From assembly GCA_023415655.1 (NCBI GenBank), contig JAEZKD010000063.1:1-21040 (forward strand): a DNA stretch of 21,040 nucleotides. Direction: 5' to 3'. Positions within the stretch are counted from its first letter, which is position 1. Each line of letters opens with the position of its first letter. The DNA comes from Bacillota bacterium. Lineage in GTDB: Bacteria > Bacillota > Clostridia > Lachnospirales > Lachnospiraceae. Below, piece after piece: positions 1-7,984 of the stretch. Both the position numbers and the translations under genes were made by a program. Under the pieces are notes generated by a model. That model saw only the letters and a list, made by a program, of their open reading frames with translations, did not search any database and was not told where the DNA came from.

Positions 1-1252
1 CTTCCACAGAATCAAAAAGATCACCCTGTGTTACAACTGTTCTTCCTTCCTTGACTGCAAGAATCGCAGCTTCATTGATCATATTCGCAAGATCAGAACC
101 AACGGCTCCACTGGTAGCCATCGCAATCTCTTCCAGATTCACAGAATCATGCATCAATACATTCTTTGCGTGTACTTTCAGAATTTCTAATCTTCCCTTT
201 AAATCCGGTTTATCTACAATAATACGTCGATCAAAACGTCCTGGACGAAGTAACGCTTTATCTAATACTTCTGGACGGTTCGTCGCTGCAAGAATGACAA
301 TACCCTTCGATGTATCAAACCCATCCATCTCAGATAGTAACTGATTTAAGGTTTGTTCTCGTTCATCATTACCGCCACCGCCATAATGACTGTCACGACT
401 TTTACCAATTGCATCAATTTCATCGATAAAAACGATACAAGGTGCTTGATTTTGTGCTTGTTTAAATAAGTCACGCACACGGGATGCACCAACACCTACA
501 AACATCTCAACAAAATCAGAACCAGAAAGTGAGAAGAATGGTACCTTGGCTTCTCCTGCAACTGCTTTTGCAAGCAAAGTTTTACCGGTACCAGGAGGTC
601 CAACTAAGAGTGCTCCCTTTGGTAACTTCGCACCGATTCGAGTATATTTGCCAGGATTGTGAAGAAAATCAACTAACTCCTTCACGGATTCCTTGGCTTC
701 TTCTTGACCTGCTACATCCTTAAATGTAACACCAGTTTCTTTTTCTACATAAACTTTTGCATTGCTCTTACCAACGCCCATCATTCCACCACTATTTTTA
801 GTGATCATACGGAATAAGAACCACATAACTCCATAGATTAAGATAAAAGGAAGAAGATAAGATAGGAGTACCTCTACAATGGTTGAACTATTATCTTCCA
901 CCAAAGGGTTTACAATTGCTCCATTTGCTTTTAACTGTTCTGTTAATCCTTCTTCATCATGTATAAATCCCGTATAATAAATCTTTTCACGACTAGGATT
1001 CTCTTTGTATGCTTTCGTATAGACCAAGATTTTTGAATTTGGGTAATCATATTCCACTTCAGCAATCATTTTAGAATCGCTCATCTCGATCAATTCATTA
1101 TTGGAGATGTATTCTGTACGACTTTGCTGTAGTTGTTTGTTCATGTAAGAGAATAACAATAGCATGATCAATGCAGCAACCAAGCTAAAGATCCAGCCCC
1201 GTTTCCCAGGTCCGGATTTTTTCTTATCGTCATTGTTATTTCTATTATCCAT
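1..1252 (-). CDS. ftsH: ATP-dependent zinc metalloprotease FtsH, N-terminal part
   Basis: Membrane-anchored AAA+ protease that degrades membrane and regulatory proteins. The reading frame is open from the ATG at 1252 to the left edge, about 417 codons, so the protein is cut off before its HEXXH zinc-protease domain. Visible parts: a basic Asn/Lys-rich N-terminus; a membrane segment at about residues 20-37; an extracytoplasmic stretch; a second membrane segment at about 125-148; Walker A GPPGTGKT at 218-225; Walker B IVFIDEID; and the second region of homology with ATNRPEVLDKALLRPGRFDR. This order is diagnostic of FtsH. The start is set by AGGGAGG a few bases upstream. It is divergent from pyrG and has its own promoter. 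Family assignment is certain; the missing C-terminus is only a window effect as far as can be seen. Confidence 0.97.
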   Translation of the reverse strand, partial: MDNRNNNDDKKKSGPGKRGWIFSLVAALIMLLLFSYMNKQLQQSRTEYISNNELIEMSDSKMIAEVEYDYPNSKILVYTKAYKENPSREKIYYTGFIHDEEGLTEQLKANGAIVNPLVEDNSSTIVEVLLSYLLPFILIYGVMWFLFRMITKNSGGMMGVGKSNAKVYVEKETGVTFKDVAGQEEAKESVKELVDFLHNPGKYTRIGAKLPKGALLVGPPGTGKTLLAKAVAGEAKVPFFSLSGSDFVEMFVGVGASRVRDLFKQAQNQAPCIVFIDEIDAIGKSRDSHYGGGGNDEREQTLNQLLSEMDGFDTSKGIVILAATNRPEVLDKALLRPGRFDRRIIVDKPDLKGRLEILKVHAKNVLMHDSVNLEEIAMATSGAVGSDLANMINEAAILAVKEGRTVVTQGDLFDSVE

Positions 1253-1330
1253 AGGAACCTCCCTAATTTGTTCATTTTTCAAGTATAGTAATTATATTTT
1301 CAATTTTGTACCAAATACATAGATAAGTTC

Positions 1331-1359
1331 ATTATAATGATAGTCAAATTATAAATCAA
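1331..1359 (-). promoter_or_regulatory. Sigma-A type promoter for ftsH
   Basis: On the minus strand, TTGATT (1359-1354) and a perfect TATAAT (1336-1331) are separated by exactly 17 bases. The predicted start lies near 1324, giving a leader of about 70 bases before the ftsH ATG at 1252. Seen directly by consensus match; not experimentally supported. Confidence 0.65.
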
Positions 1360-1626
1360 GCAGTTACTTCTGAATTTTTTGTGTCCTTACTACTTTAATT
1401 CTAAAAATTTGCTAAACTATCCTCTTTACATTTTTAAATTATTACTAGATTTTTTCTTTTTTTAGTAGTATAATATAATTTGTTTTTTTAATTCACTAGC
1501 AAAGGCGTTAGCGTTTAAAATCCTACAGATACCTGCTATCACTGACTCATTTTGGCAGCTCTTTGGATCTTAAATGCTTTTTTATTTTTAAAAACCAGAA
1601 GAATAAATGATAGGAGGAGCATTCAA
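1360..1626 (+). promoter_or_regulatory. pyrG upstream region with candidate -10 elements
   Basis: The ftsH-pyrG intergenic region is 374 bases and very AT-rich. On the plus strand two overlapping TATAAT hexamers occur at 1469-1474 and 1474-1479, but no convincing -35 box sits 17 bases upstream, so the promoter is tentative. The leader from about 1480 to 1626 is long for a simple gene. In other Firmicutes pyrG is controlled by CTP-sensitive attenuation from a G-rich initiation site; I see no run of G at the likely start and no strong terminator hairpin here, so that mechanism is not supported. A good Shine-Dalgarno, TAGGAGGA, lies at 1611-1618 and fixes the pyrG start. Confidence 0.35.
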
Positions 1627-3252
1627 ATGGGAGTAAAATATGTATTTGTAACCGGTGGAGTCGTTTCTGGGCTTGGTAAAGGAATTACTGCAGCTTCGCT
1701 TGGCCGCTTGTTAAAAGCAAGAGGTTATCATGTAACGATGCAGAAATTTGATCCTTACATCAACATCGATCCTGGTACTATGAATCCAATCCAACATGGT
1801 GAGGTATTCGTTACCGATGATGGAGCAGAGACAGATCTTGATTTAGGTCATTATGAACGTTTTATCGATGAAAGTTTAACCAAACAATCCAATGTTACAA
1901 CAGGTAAAATCTATTGGACTGTATTATCAAAGGAACGTCGAGGTGACTTTGGGGGTGGCACAGTTCAAGTAATTCCGCACATCACCAATGAAATCAAGAG
2001 CCGTTTTTATCGAAACGATGGCTGCAATGAAACTCAAATTGCAATTATTGAGGTCGGTGGAACGGTTGGTGATATCGAAAGCCAACCTTTCTTAGAATCC
2101 ATCCGCCAATTTCAACATGACATCGGACATGAGAATGCAATTTTGATCCATGTTACATTAATTCCTTATTTAAAAGCTTCTGGTGAAATGAAAACAAAAC
2201 CAACTCAAGCAAGTGTTAAGGACCTTCAAGGAATGGGTATTCAACCTGATATAATTATGTGTCGAACAGAGTATCCCCTAGAACCAGGAATTCGCGAAAA
2301 GATTGCTCTCTTTTGTAATGTTCCAAGCACCCATGTCCTTCAAAACCTAGATGCCGAAAACTCCTTATACGAGGTTCCTCTCATGATGGAAGAAGAACAT
2401 CTCGCTGATGTGGCTTGTGAATGTCTGAAGCTTCCATGCCCAGCTCCTGATTTAAGTGATTGGGAACAGATGGTGCAATCACTTAAGAATCCTACAAAAG
2501 AAGTAACTGTCGCCCTAGTTGGTAAATACACTCAACTACATGATGCCTATATCAGTGTTGTAGAGTCTTTAAAACATGGAGCAGTTGCTCACAAAGCATC
2601 TATTCATATCAAATGGATTCCTTCGGAGAATGTGACAAAAGGCAACGTCAATGAACTTCTCTCTGATGTAAGTGGCATCCTTGTCCCAGGTGGATTCGGT
2701 GATCGTGGTATTGAAGGTAAGATTCTCGCCATTCGCTATGCACGAGAACATAATGTTCCATTCTTAGGTTTATGTCTTGGTATGCAGCTGGCCATGGTTG
2801 AAATTGCTCGCAATGTCCTTAAATTCTCGGATGCACATAGTTTTGAATTAAATCCAGAGACTACACATCCTGTCATTCATCTTATGCCAGAACAGGATGG
2901 TATCGAAGATATTGGTGGTACGTTGAGACTTGGCTCTTACCCTTGTATACTGAATAAATCAAGCAAAGCATACGATCTTTACGGTACAGAAATCATTCAC
3001 GAACGTCATCGTCATCGCTATGAGGTAAATAATTATTATCGTGAAGATTTTATAAAAGCTGGCGTTAAACTCTCTGGTCTAAGTCCAGACGGACGAATTG
3101 TTGAGATGATGGAGCTACCAAATCATCCTTGGTTCATGGCAACACAGGCGCATCCAGAGTTTAAATCTCGTCCAAATCGTCCACATCCTTTGTTTAAGGG
3201 GTTTGTTGGTGCTGCATTGGAGTTTGGTAAGGAAGCGAAGGGGTTGAATTAA
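1627..3252 (+). CDS. pyrG: CTP synthase
   Basis: Converts UTP, ATP and glutamine to CTP in the cytoplasm, the last step of de novo pyrimidine nucleotide synthesis. The protein is 541 residues, the normal length. The N-terminal synthetase domain opens with MGVKYVFVTGGVVSGLGKG, holding the P-loop with Lys18. The C-terminal class I glutamine amidotransferase domain has the nucleophile Cys383 in GLCLGMQ and the His509/Glu511 pair in HPEF. An in-frame ATG exists upstream at 1552, but it would add 25 non-conserved residues and lacks a ribosome site; the ATG at 1627 follows TAGGAGGA and gives the family N-terminus. It is the only plus-strand gene, divergent from ftsH and convergent with pseC. No canonical terminator follows it; the nearest structure is the inverted repeat at 3335-3437. 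Confidence 0.98.
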   Translation: MGVKYVFVTGGVVSGLGKGITAASLGRLLKARGYHVTMQKFDPYINIDPGTMNPIQHGEVFVTDDGAETDLDLGHYERFIDESLTKQSNVTTGKIYWTVLSKERRGDFGGGTVQVIPHITNEIKSRFYRNDGCNETQIAIIEVGGTVGDIESQPFLESIRQFQHDIGHENAILIHVTLIPYLKASGEMKTKPTQASVKDLQGMGIQPDIIMCRTEYPLEPGIREKIALFCNVPSTHVLQNLDAENSLYEVPLMMEEEHLADVACECLKLPCPAPDLSDWEQMVQSLKNPTKEVTVALVGKYTQLHDAYISVVESLKHGAVAHKASIHIKWIPSENVTKGNVNELLSDVSGILVPGGFGDRGIEGKILAIRYAREHNVPFLGLCLGMQLAMVEIARNVLKFSDAHSFELNPETTHPVIHLMPEQDGIEDIGGTLRLGSYPCILNKSSKAYDLYGTEIIHERHRHRYEVNNYYREDFIKAGVKLSGLSPDGRIVEMMELPNHPWFMATQAHPEFKSRPNRPHPLFKGFVGAALEFGKEAKGLN

Positions 3253-3334
3253 GTCATTAATAATCAGTAACTTGGTTTAGTAAGTAATTCTTCTTGGAAA
3301 CAATGTATTAAATTAATTACCTACGTATATGATT

Positions 3335-3437
3335 AAAACTGCACCCAAAATGTTAGAGTATGATATGTATCCCCATTAATGGTTTTGTCCAGTAATGGGG
3401 ATACATATCAGTAAAATAACATTCTGGATACAGTTTT
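3335..3437. repeat. 103-bp imperfect inverted repeat, MITE-like
   Basis: A near-symmetrical element with arms of about 44 bases. The inner arms are 18 bases and perfectly complementary: TGATATGTATCCCCATTA at 3361-3378 and its complement at 3393-3410, around a 14-base loop. Further out, AATGTTA (3349-3355) pairs with TAACATT (3417-3423), and AAAACTG (3335-3341) pairs with CAGTTTT (3431-3437). The outer left segment, ACTGCACCCAAAATGTTAGA, resembles the ends I recall for IS3-family elements, suggesting a decayed or non-autonomous element; that link is inference. No T-run follows the stem on either strand, so it is not a standard terminator, although it lies between two convergent genes and could slow polymerase. 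Confidence 0.75.
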
Positions 3438-3475
3438 TGAATTAAGTGTTTCATTTAAAGTATGTTCAACTAGCA

Positions 3476-4600
3476 TTAACCCATGATATCAAGAACTTTT
3501 TCAATGACATAATCCTGCTGTTCAAATGTTAGTTCAGGATATAATGGGAGACTGATCGCTCTCTCATAATACAATTCTGCATTCTCACAACAAACATCTG
3601 CATAACCATTGTTCTGATAATATGGATGCTTATATACCGGAATGTAATGTACATTTACTCCAATTCCTGCATTCCTCAATGCATCAAAAACTTCTTTTCT
3701 ATCATGCTGCAAACACTGGATAACATACAAATGATAACTATTATTACAGCCTTCTTCTTGAAACGGAATGATAATATTATTACTATGTTTAAACTTCTCA
3801 TTATAACGTTTCACTAACTCACGTCTCTTTGCAATAAATTCATCCAATCGTTTCATTTGCGAGATGCCCAACGCACATTGAATATCCGTAATACGATAAT
3901 TATATCCTAAATCCAGTTGCTGATAATACCACGCACCTTCATCATGCGTCATCATATTCGGATCCCTTGTAATCCCATGAGTACGAAACAAACACAATCT
4001 CTGATATATTACTTCATCATTGGTTGTAATCATTCCTCCCTCTCCAGTTGTGATATGTTTTACAGGATGAAAGCTTAACGTTGTGATGTCTGATATACTT
4101 CCTACCTTTTCCCCTTTATAATCAGCTCCTAAGGCATGTGCTGCATCTTCAATAATAATCAGATTATATTCATTCGCAATCTTGCGAATTTCATCCATTT
4201 CACAAGGTTGTCCAGTAAAATGAACAGCAACGATTGCCTTTGTCTTGTTAGTGATTTTTCTCCTAATATCTTCTGGGTCAATATTATAAGTATCTGGTTT
4301 TATATCTGCAAATACAGGTTTTGCTCCGCAATACAATGCACAATTTGCAGATGCTGCAAAGGTAATTGGTGTCGTTATAACCTCATCTCCATCACCAATT
4401 CCTGCTGCATAACATGCTGCATGAAGCGCAGCCGTTCCATTCGATATTGCAACTGCATATTTTGCTCCTACATAATCAGCAACTATTTTCTCAAACTCTG
4501 CTACTGTAGGTCCTGTTGTCAAATAATCAGATTTTAACACATCGATCACTGCTTGAATATCTTCGTCATTAATGGACTGTTTACCATATGGTATATACAT
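3476..4600 (-). CDS. pseC: UDP-4-amino-4,6-dideoxy-N-acetyl-beta-L-altrosamine transaminase
   Basis: PLP-dependent aminotransferase of the DegT/DnrJ/EryC1/StrS family. In pseudaminic acid synthesis it transfers an amino group from glutamate to C4 of the PseB keto-sugar. The protein is 374 residues. It starts MYIPYGKQSI, followed by the family's SDYLTTGP segment; the cofactor region has EDAAHALGA with Asp152, and the Schiff-base lysine is Lys181 in SFHPVKHITTGEGG, a spacing typical of PseC. An AAGGAA ribosome site lies upstream of the ATG. It is the last gene of the pseI-H-G-C unit, 36 bases after pseG. The closest alternatives would be other sugar aminotransferases of the family, such as PglE or ArnB types; the surrounding PseG, PseH and PseI make PseC by far the best call. 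Confidence 0.94.
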   Translation of the reverse strand: MYIPYGKQSINDEDIQAVIDVLKSDYLTTGPTVAEFEKIVADYVGAKYAVAISNGTAALHAACYAAGIGDGDEVITTPITFAASANCALYCGAKPVFADIKPDTYNIDPEDIRRKITNKTKAIVAVHFTGQPCEMDEIRKIANEYNLIIIEDAAHALGADYKGEKVGSISDITTLSFHPVKHITTGEGGMITTNDEVIYQRLCLFRTHGITRDPNMMTHDEGAWYYQQLDLGYNYRITDIQCALGISQMKRLDEFIAKRRELVKRYNEKFKHSNNIIIPFQEEGCNNSYHLYVIQCLQHDRKEVFDALRNAGIGVNVHYIPVYKHPYYQNNGYADVCCENAELYYERAISLPLYPELTFEQQDYVIEKVLDIMG

Positions 4601-4636
4601 AATACAAATTCCTTTCTTATGTTATTTCTCACATAC

Positions 4637-5668
4637 TTAATATGCTAATAATATGCGTGCTATTCTTTTACATCCTTTACCATCTACTAAGCTTTGCATA
4701 CGAGAACTTAATTCTTTTCTCTTATCCTCGTCCTCAATAATTTCAGTTAAATAAGTAACGATTGCTTCCATACAGTCCGTCATACTACTCCGAACATCTC
4801 CAACCCATCTAATCAGTTGTTTTTCTTGTGCTGTTCTCGCAATATCTAATTGATTATCCGCTAGTGTATACATAATTGATGGAATTCCACAGGCACATAA
4901 CTCATAGGTTGTGACTCCGCCTGCTGTGATGGCAACATCACATAACTTCATATAATCAGAGATATTATTGATTGCTACAAGAAAATGAATATTCGTGTAG
5001 TTACGCCATTGTTGTTGCAATAATTCTTTATTGTTATTAAACTTTCCTAATATAACATAAAATTCTAGATCATAAAACCATTCTTCGCTTTCCAGTCGTT
5101 GCAATATATGCCCTGTCACATTGTAATTATCAGTACCACCAGAAGTTATTAATATTTTTGTTGCTTTATTAGAAATCACTTTTTTCACATTTGTAAATTC
5201 TTCTCTTAATGGGGCATATGATGTGCCAATGTAGCATCGTGTAGAAAAGCCTGCCTCTTTATATCTTGCTTCATAATTGTAGCTTTCTGCATACATATTA
5301 TAATTAATCAATAAATCAACAGGATAAAGAAACGAATTTATATCATCCATATAAGCCACTCTAGTATGTCGTCTCAAGACTTCTAAATATCGATCCGTTA
5401 CAGAATATGAATCAATTAGGATCCAAGAAGGTTTATACCTATTAATTACTTCTAGAAGCTGGCTAAGCTCTTTCTCCATCTCATTCCATACCGTATTTAA
5501 GCATATTGTTTCAAAGCCCGCTTGCAAAATCAGCGACTCAGCAAAAGAATCGGCTGTTACAAACTTGATTGCTTCACCACATTTTTCTAATTCTTTTGCT
5601 ATTGATAGGCAACGCATAATATGACCTGTTGCAATTACTTCATTGGCATCTGCTCGAACTAGTATCAT
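4637..5668 (-). CDS. pseG: UDP-2,4-diacetamido-2,4,6-trideoxy-beta-L-altropyranose hydrolase
   Basis: GT-B-fold nucleotide-sugar hydrolase that removes UDP from the diacetamido sugar before condensation with phosphoenolpyruvate. The protein is 343 residues. The N-terminus MILVRADANEVIATGHIMRC carries the conserved GH (residues 15-16, the histidine being the expected catalytic residue) and Arg19. The second half has an ITSGGTDNYN segment and an ITAGGVTTYELCACGIPSI segment typical of UDP binding in this fold, close to MurG. A GGTGGGAG ribosome site fixes the start. It lies 34 bases after pseH and 36 bases before pseC in one unit. Nothing looks truncated. Confidence 0.93.
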   Translation of the reverse strand: MILVRADANEVIATGHIMRCLSIAKELEKCGEAIKFVTADSFAESLILQAGFETICLNTVWNEMEKELSQLLEVINRYKPSWILIDSYSVTDRYLEVLRRHTRVAYMDDINSFLYPVDLLINYNMYAESYNYEARYKEAGFSTRCYIGTSYAPLREEFTNVKKVISNKATKILITSGGTDNYNVTGHILQRLESEEWFYDLEFYVILGKFNNNKELLQQQWRNYTNIHFLVAINNISDYMKLCDVAITAGGVTTYELCACGIPSIMYTLADNQLDIARTAQEKQLIRWVGDVRSSMTDCMEAIVTYLTEIIEDEDKRKELSSRMQSLVDGKGCKRIARILLAY

Positions 5669-5702
5669 AGTTCTCCCACCTTTATAAACGTTATTGGAAG
5701 TC

Positions 5703-6176
5703 TCATAGTTCTTTTTTGTATATGAGACAATCGACTTTCAGGATTTTTTGATATCCAAGACTCTCAAAACACTGTTGAGATGGCTTGTTATCAAACTTCA
5801 CTTCTCCTTCTAAACAAAACCCTAACTCATATTCTTTTTCCAGTAACACTAGCATCTGTCTACCATACCCTAAATTACGAAACTCTTTACTAATGGAAAA
5901 ACTAATCTTCCCTACATTCTCTTTTCTATCAACTCGGACTTGTCCCACACATGAATTTCCTATCATATAAATAAAAAAATCATGGTGATCATCTTCTATC
6001 TTACTTTGAAACCATTTGACATGGTTCAAATACTCAATCTTATCTGTTGAGAAAGACTGTTTGCGTACCTCTGAGTCGTTCGCCCATTCAAAAATCATAT
6101 CACAATCGGTCAATTCTGCTCTACGTAAATATCCAATAATATTAGGAGTTTCTTTTTTCATTTTACTATCTTTCAT
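5703..6176 (-). CDS. pseH: UDP-4-amino-4,6-dideoxy-N-acetyl-beta-L-altrosamine N-acetyltransferase
   Basis: GNAT-fold acetyltransferase that acetylates the C4 amino group made by PseC, using acetyl-CoA. The protein is 157 residues. LRRAELTDCDMIFEWANDSEVR near the N-terminus is typical of the RimJ/RimL and PseH type. The acetyl-CoA loop is RNLGYGRQML, and NKPSQQCFESLGYQ forms the usual C-terminal part. The ATG at 6176 overlaps the pseI stop by one base (TAATG), and AGAAGGAA just upstream serves as ribosome site, so translation is probably coupled to pseI. A second in-frame ATG five codons later is possible. Specificity is assigned from context, because GNAT proteins are hard to tell apart by motifs alone. 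Confidence 0.88.
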   Translation of the reverse strand: MKDSKMKKETPNIIGYLRRAELTDCDMIFEWANDSEVRKQSFSTDKIEYLNHVKWFQSKIEDDHHDFFIYMIGNSCVGQVRVDRKENVGKISFSISKEFRNLGYGRQMLVLLEKEYELGFCLEGEVKFDNKPSQQCFESLGYQKILKVDCLIYKKEL

Positions 6177-7204
6177 TAGATTCCTTCTTCCATCAGCTCT
6201 TGACTCAGTGGAGTTCCACGCTCTATATCACAAGTTGCAGTTTTCCCAAGAATTTCAGGATAATATTTGGGCTTCATTCCGTATCCTGGGCGGATAACTT
6301 TGATATTAAGCTCTGTAAATTTTTCACCCTTTTTTATGTCCTCAGTCACAAAAATGGATTTGCGAAATGTTACATTCGTCTGTTCTTGCTCTTGTGCTCC
6401 ATATTTCACACAGCCTTTCGCTAATTCAACTGTTCTAATATCCCTAACCATATCTGCAAATTCTTTCGGTTCCATAGAGAAGGAAGCATCTGGATTATCG
6501 ATACTTCGACTCAAACAAAAATGCTTTTCAATGATAGTTGCACCCATAGCTACTGCTGTCACAGCACCCAAGGAACCCATAGAATGATCCGAAAGGCCTA
6601 CTTTAACTTGAAACCGTTCTTTCATATCGAGCATTGTATTTAAATTCATCTGATTAGTAATCGCAGGATATGCACTGGAGCATTTAAGAAGAGCCACCTC
6701 GTTATGATACTTTCGTATGGTTTGTACTGCATCTGATATTTCGTCAATAGAACCCATTCCAGTCGACATGATAATCGGTTTCATTTTACTGGCAACGTAA
6801 TCAATCAGAGGAATATCGACAAGTTCAAAGGAAGCAATTTTGTAGAATTCCATTCCAATTTCTTCTAAAAAATCAACCGCTGTTTTATCAAAGGGAGTAG
6901 AAAACATATCGATTCCTATTTTATCTGCTAATGCTTTCAAATCTGCTTGCCACTCCCATGGTGTATATGCTTTTTGGTATAATCGATATAGATTTTCACC
7001 TTCCCAAGTACCGTTATCAATATGAAAATATTGATTATTGCAATTCATTGTAATCGTATCAGCAGTATAGGTCTGTAATTTGATACAATCTGCTCCAGCT
7101 TCTTTGGCTGCGTATATAATTTCTTTCGCATGTTCTAAAGAGCCCGCATGATTCGCTGACATCTCTGCAATGATATATGTTGATTGATTGTGTTTATATT
7201 TCAT
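6176..7204 (-). CDS. pseI: Pseudaminic acid synthase
   Basis: NeuB-family synthase that condenses phosphoenolpyruvate with 2,4-diacetamido-2,4,6-trideoxy-L-altrose to give pseudaminic acid. From the ATG at 7204 it has 342 residues. The TIM-barrel domain opens with TYIIAEMSANHAGS and contains GADCIKLQTYTADT, FSTPFD, IMSTGMGS and GLSDHSMG with EKHFCL, all NeuB/PseI hallmarks. The C-terminal SAF (antifreeze-like) domain follows from about residue 280, with VIRPGYGMKPKYYPEILG. Start choice is uncertain: in-frame GTG (7213) and TTG (7216) lie just upstream, and AGGA is well spaced for the GTG, while ATG 7204 gives the N-terminus that best fits the family. It is the first gene of the pseI-H-G-C unit. 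PseI is preferred over sialic acid or legionaminic acid synthase because PseB, PseC, PseG and PseH are all present. Confidence 0.93.
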   Translation of the reverse strand: MKYKHNQSTYIIAEMSANHAGSLEHAKEIIYAAKEAGADCIKLQTYTADTITMNCNNQYFHIDNGTWEGENLYRLYQKAYTPWEWQADLKALADKIGIDMFSTPFDKTAVDFLEEIGMEFYKIASFELVDIPLIDYVASKMKPIIMSTGMGSIDEISDAVQTIRKYHNEVALLKCSSAYPAITNQMNLNTMLDMKERFQVKVGLSDHSMGSLGAVTAVAMGATIIEKHFCLSRSIDNPDASFSMEPKEFADMVRDIRTVELAKGCVKYGAQEQEQTNVTFRKSIFVTEDIKKGEKFTELNIKVIRPGYGMKPKYYPEILGKTATCDIERGTPLSQELMEEGI

Positions 7205-7314
7205 TCTTTTCACCAAATTCCTATCATTTACTTTTCTAAATCCGATTTTCTGATGATTTCAATATATCAAACGCCGGATATTTTGTTGATTATTGTCATT
7301 ATATGGTTGTCCTC

Positions 7315-7343
7315 ATTATATCATATCACAGGGTTTTGTTCTA
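7315..7343 (-). promoter_or_regulatory. Extended -10 promoter for pseI-pseH-pseG-pseC
   Basis: On the minus strand the sequence TGATATAAT (7323-7315) is a perfect extended -10 (TGn plus TATAAT). The -35 position (7343-7338) reads TAGAAC, a weak match, as often seen with extended -10 promoters. It lies after the terminator of the preceding gene and gives a leader of about 100 bases to pseI. Confidence 0.55.
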
Positions 7344-7395
7344 CGATAAAAACATATTAAAAAGTTTCAATTACACTTTAATGTATGTTTGATTT

Positions 7396-7447
7396 AAAAA
7401 GGACGGTTACATCATCCAAAGAGTAATTTAAATTGATGTAACCGTCC
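7396..7447 (-). terminator. Rho-independent terminator after the lspA-like gene
   Basis: A perfect 14-bp stem, GGACGGTTACATCA at 7401-7414 pairing with 7434-7447, has a 19-base loop and on the minus strand is followed by TTTTT (7400-7396). It starts six bases past the stop codon of the LspA-like gene. Confidence 0.88.
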
Positions 7448-7452
7448 CTATT

Positions 7453-7893
7453 CTATTTTAATGCAACCTTAACTGCCGTAATTAAGCTTCCCAAAAAGAT
7501 GAACATATCTGAGATATTAAATATCACCTTATCATAAAAGGAAAATGAAAAATAGTCTACAACATAACCACGCTGCATACGATCATAAACATTACTACCC
7601 GCACCACCAAGCATAAAGGATAGTCCCAGCTTTAACATTTTCTTTCCCTTTTGTGGTAGTACAAACACCATCGCCATACCAAGTAGTCCAATTAGAATCC
7701 CCGAAGCGACTAATAGAATCTCTCGTTTTTTTTCCAATAGGTTTAAAAAGGCACCATGATTATGATATTTGGTGACGATAATTTTATCTTTAAATATCTT
7801 CTCTTGTGTTCCAAGCTTTTTATTCTTTTCAATATAATTCTTTATAAGCAAATCACCAATAAATATAAGTGCTGAAATGAAAAGATATACCAT
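7453..7893 (-). CDS. lspA: Signal peptidase II (LspA)-like membrane aspartic protease
   Basis: Resembles lipoprotein signal peptidase, which cleaves prolipoprotein signal peptides in the membrane. It has 146 residues and about four membrane segments (about 3-18, 58-80, 86-98, 124-143). The signature pieces are present though divergent: NHGAF with Asn45, GGAGSNVYDR, the catalytic Asp113 in YVVDYF and the catalytic Asp129 in FNISDMFI. It is a little shorter than typical LspA. AAGGAGGA precedes the ATG. It sits 91 bases after a glycosyltransferase gene, with no terminator between, and ends at a strong terminator. A location in a flagellar glycosylation region is unusual for the housekeeping lspA, which usually lies beside rluD-type or ileS genes, so this may be a second, specialised copy. 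That is inference; whether another lspA exists elsewhere cannot be seen here. Confidence 0.85.
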   Translation of the reverse strand: MVYLFISALIFIGDLLIKNYIEKNKKLGTQEKIFKDKIIVTKYHNHGAFLNLLEKKREILLVASGILIGLLGMAMVFVLPQKGKKMLKLGLSFMLGGAGSNVYDRMQRGYVVDYFSFSFYDKVIFNISDMFIFLGSLITAVKVALK

Positions 7894-7984
7894 AACTTCC
7901 TCCTTCTAACCCAACAATCTCACTCATTCCTACAAGTTATTCTATGATTCTTGATTTGATATGTGCGATTGAGTCCTACAATAA

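Noticed and set aside
484..723. Plus-strand open frames inside ftsH (also at 51-344)
   Set aside because: They are antisense to the clear FtsH AAA+ domain and lack ribosome sites.
1480..1626. Possible CTP-responsive attenuator before pyrG
   Set aside because: There is a T-rich stretch near 1578-1590, but only a weak CATTT/AAATG stem with a long loop, and no G-run at the presumed start, so the known Firmicute mechanism is not supported.
1552..1626. N-terminal extension of PyrG from the ATG at 1552
   Set aside because: No ribosome site, residues unlike the family, and a strong Shine-Dalgarno in front of the ATG at 1627.
3336..3437. Inverted repeat as a bidirectional terminator or CRISPR-like unit
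   Set aside because: No T-run on either side, and only one unit, with no spaced repeats; no CRISPR array is present in the window.
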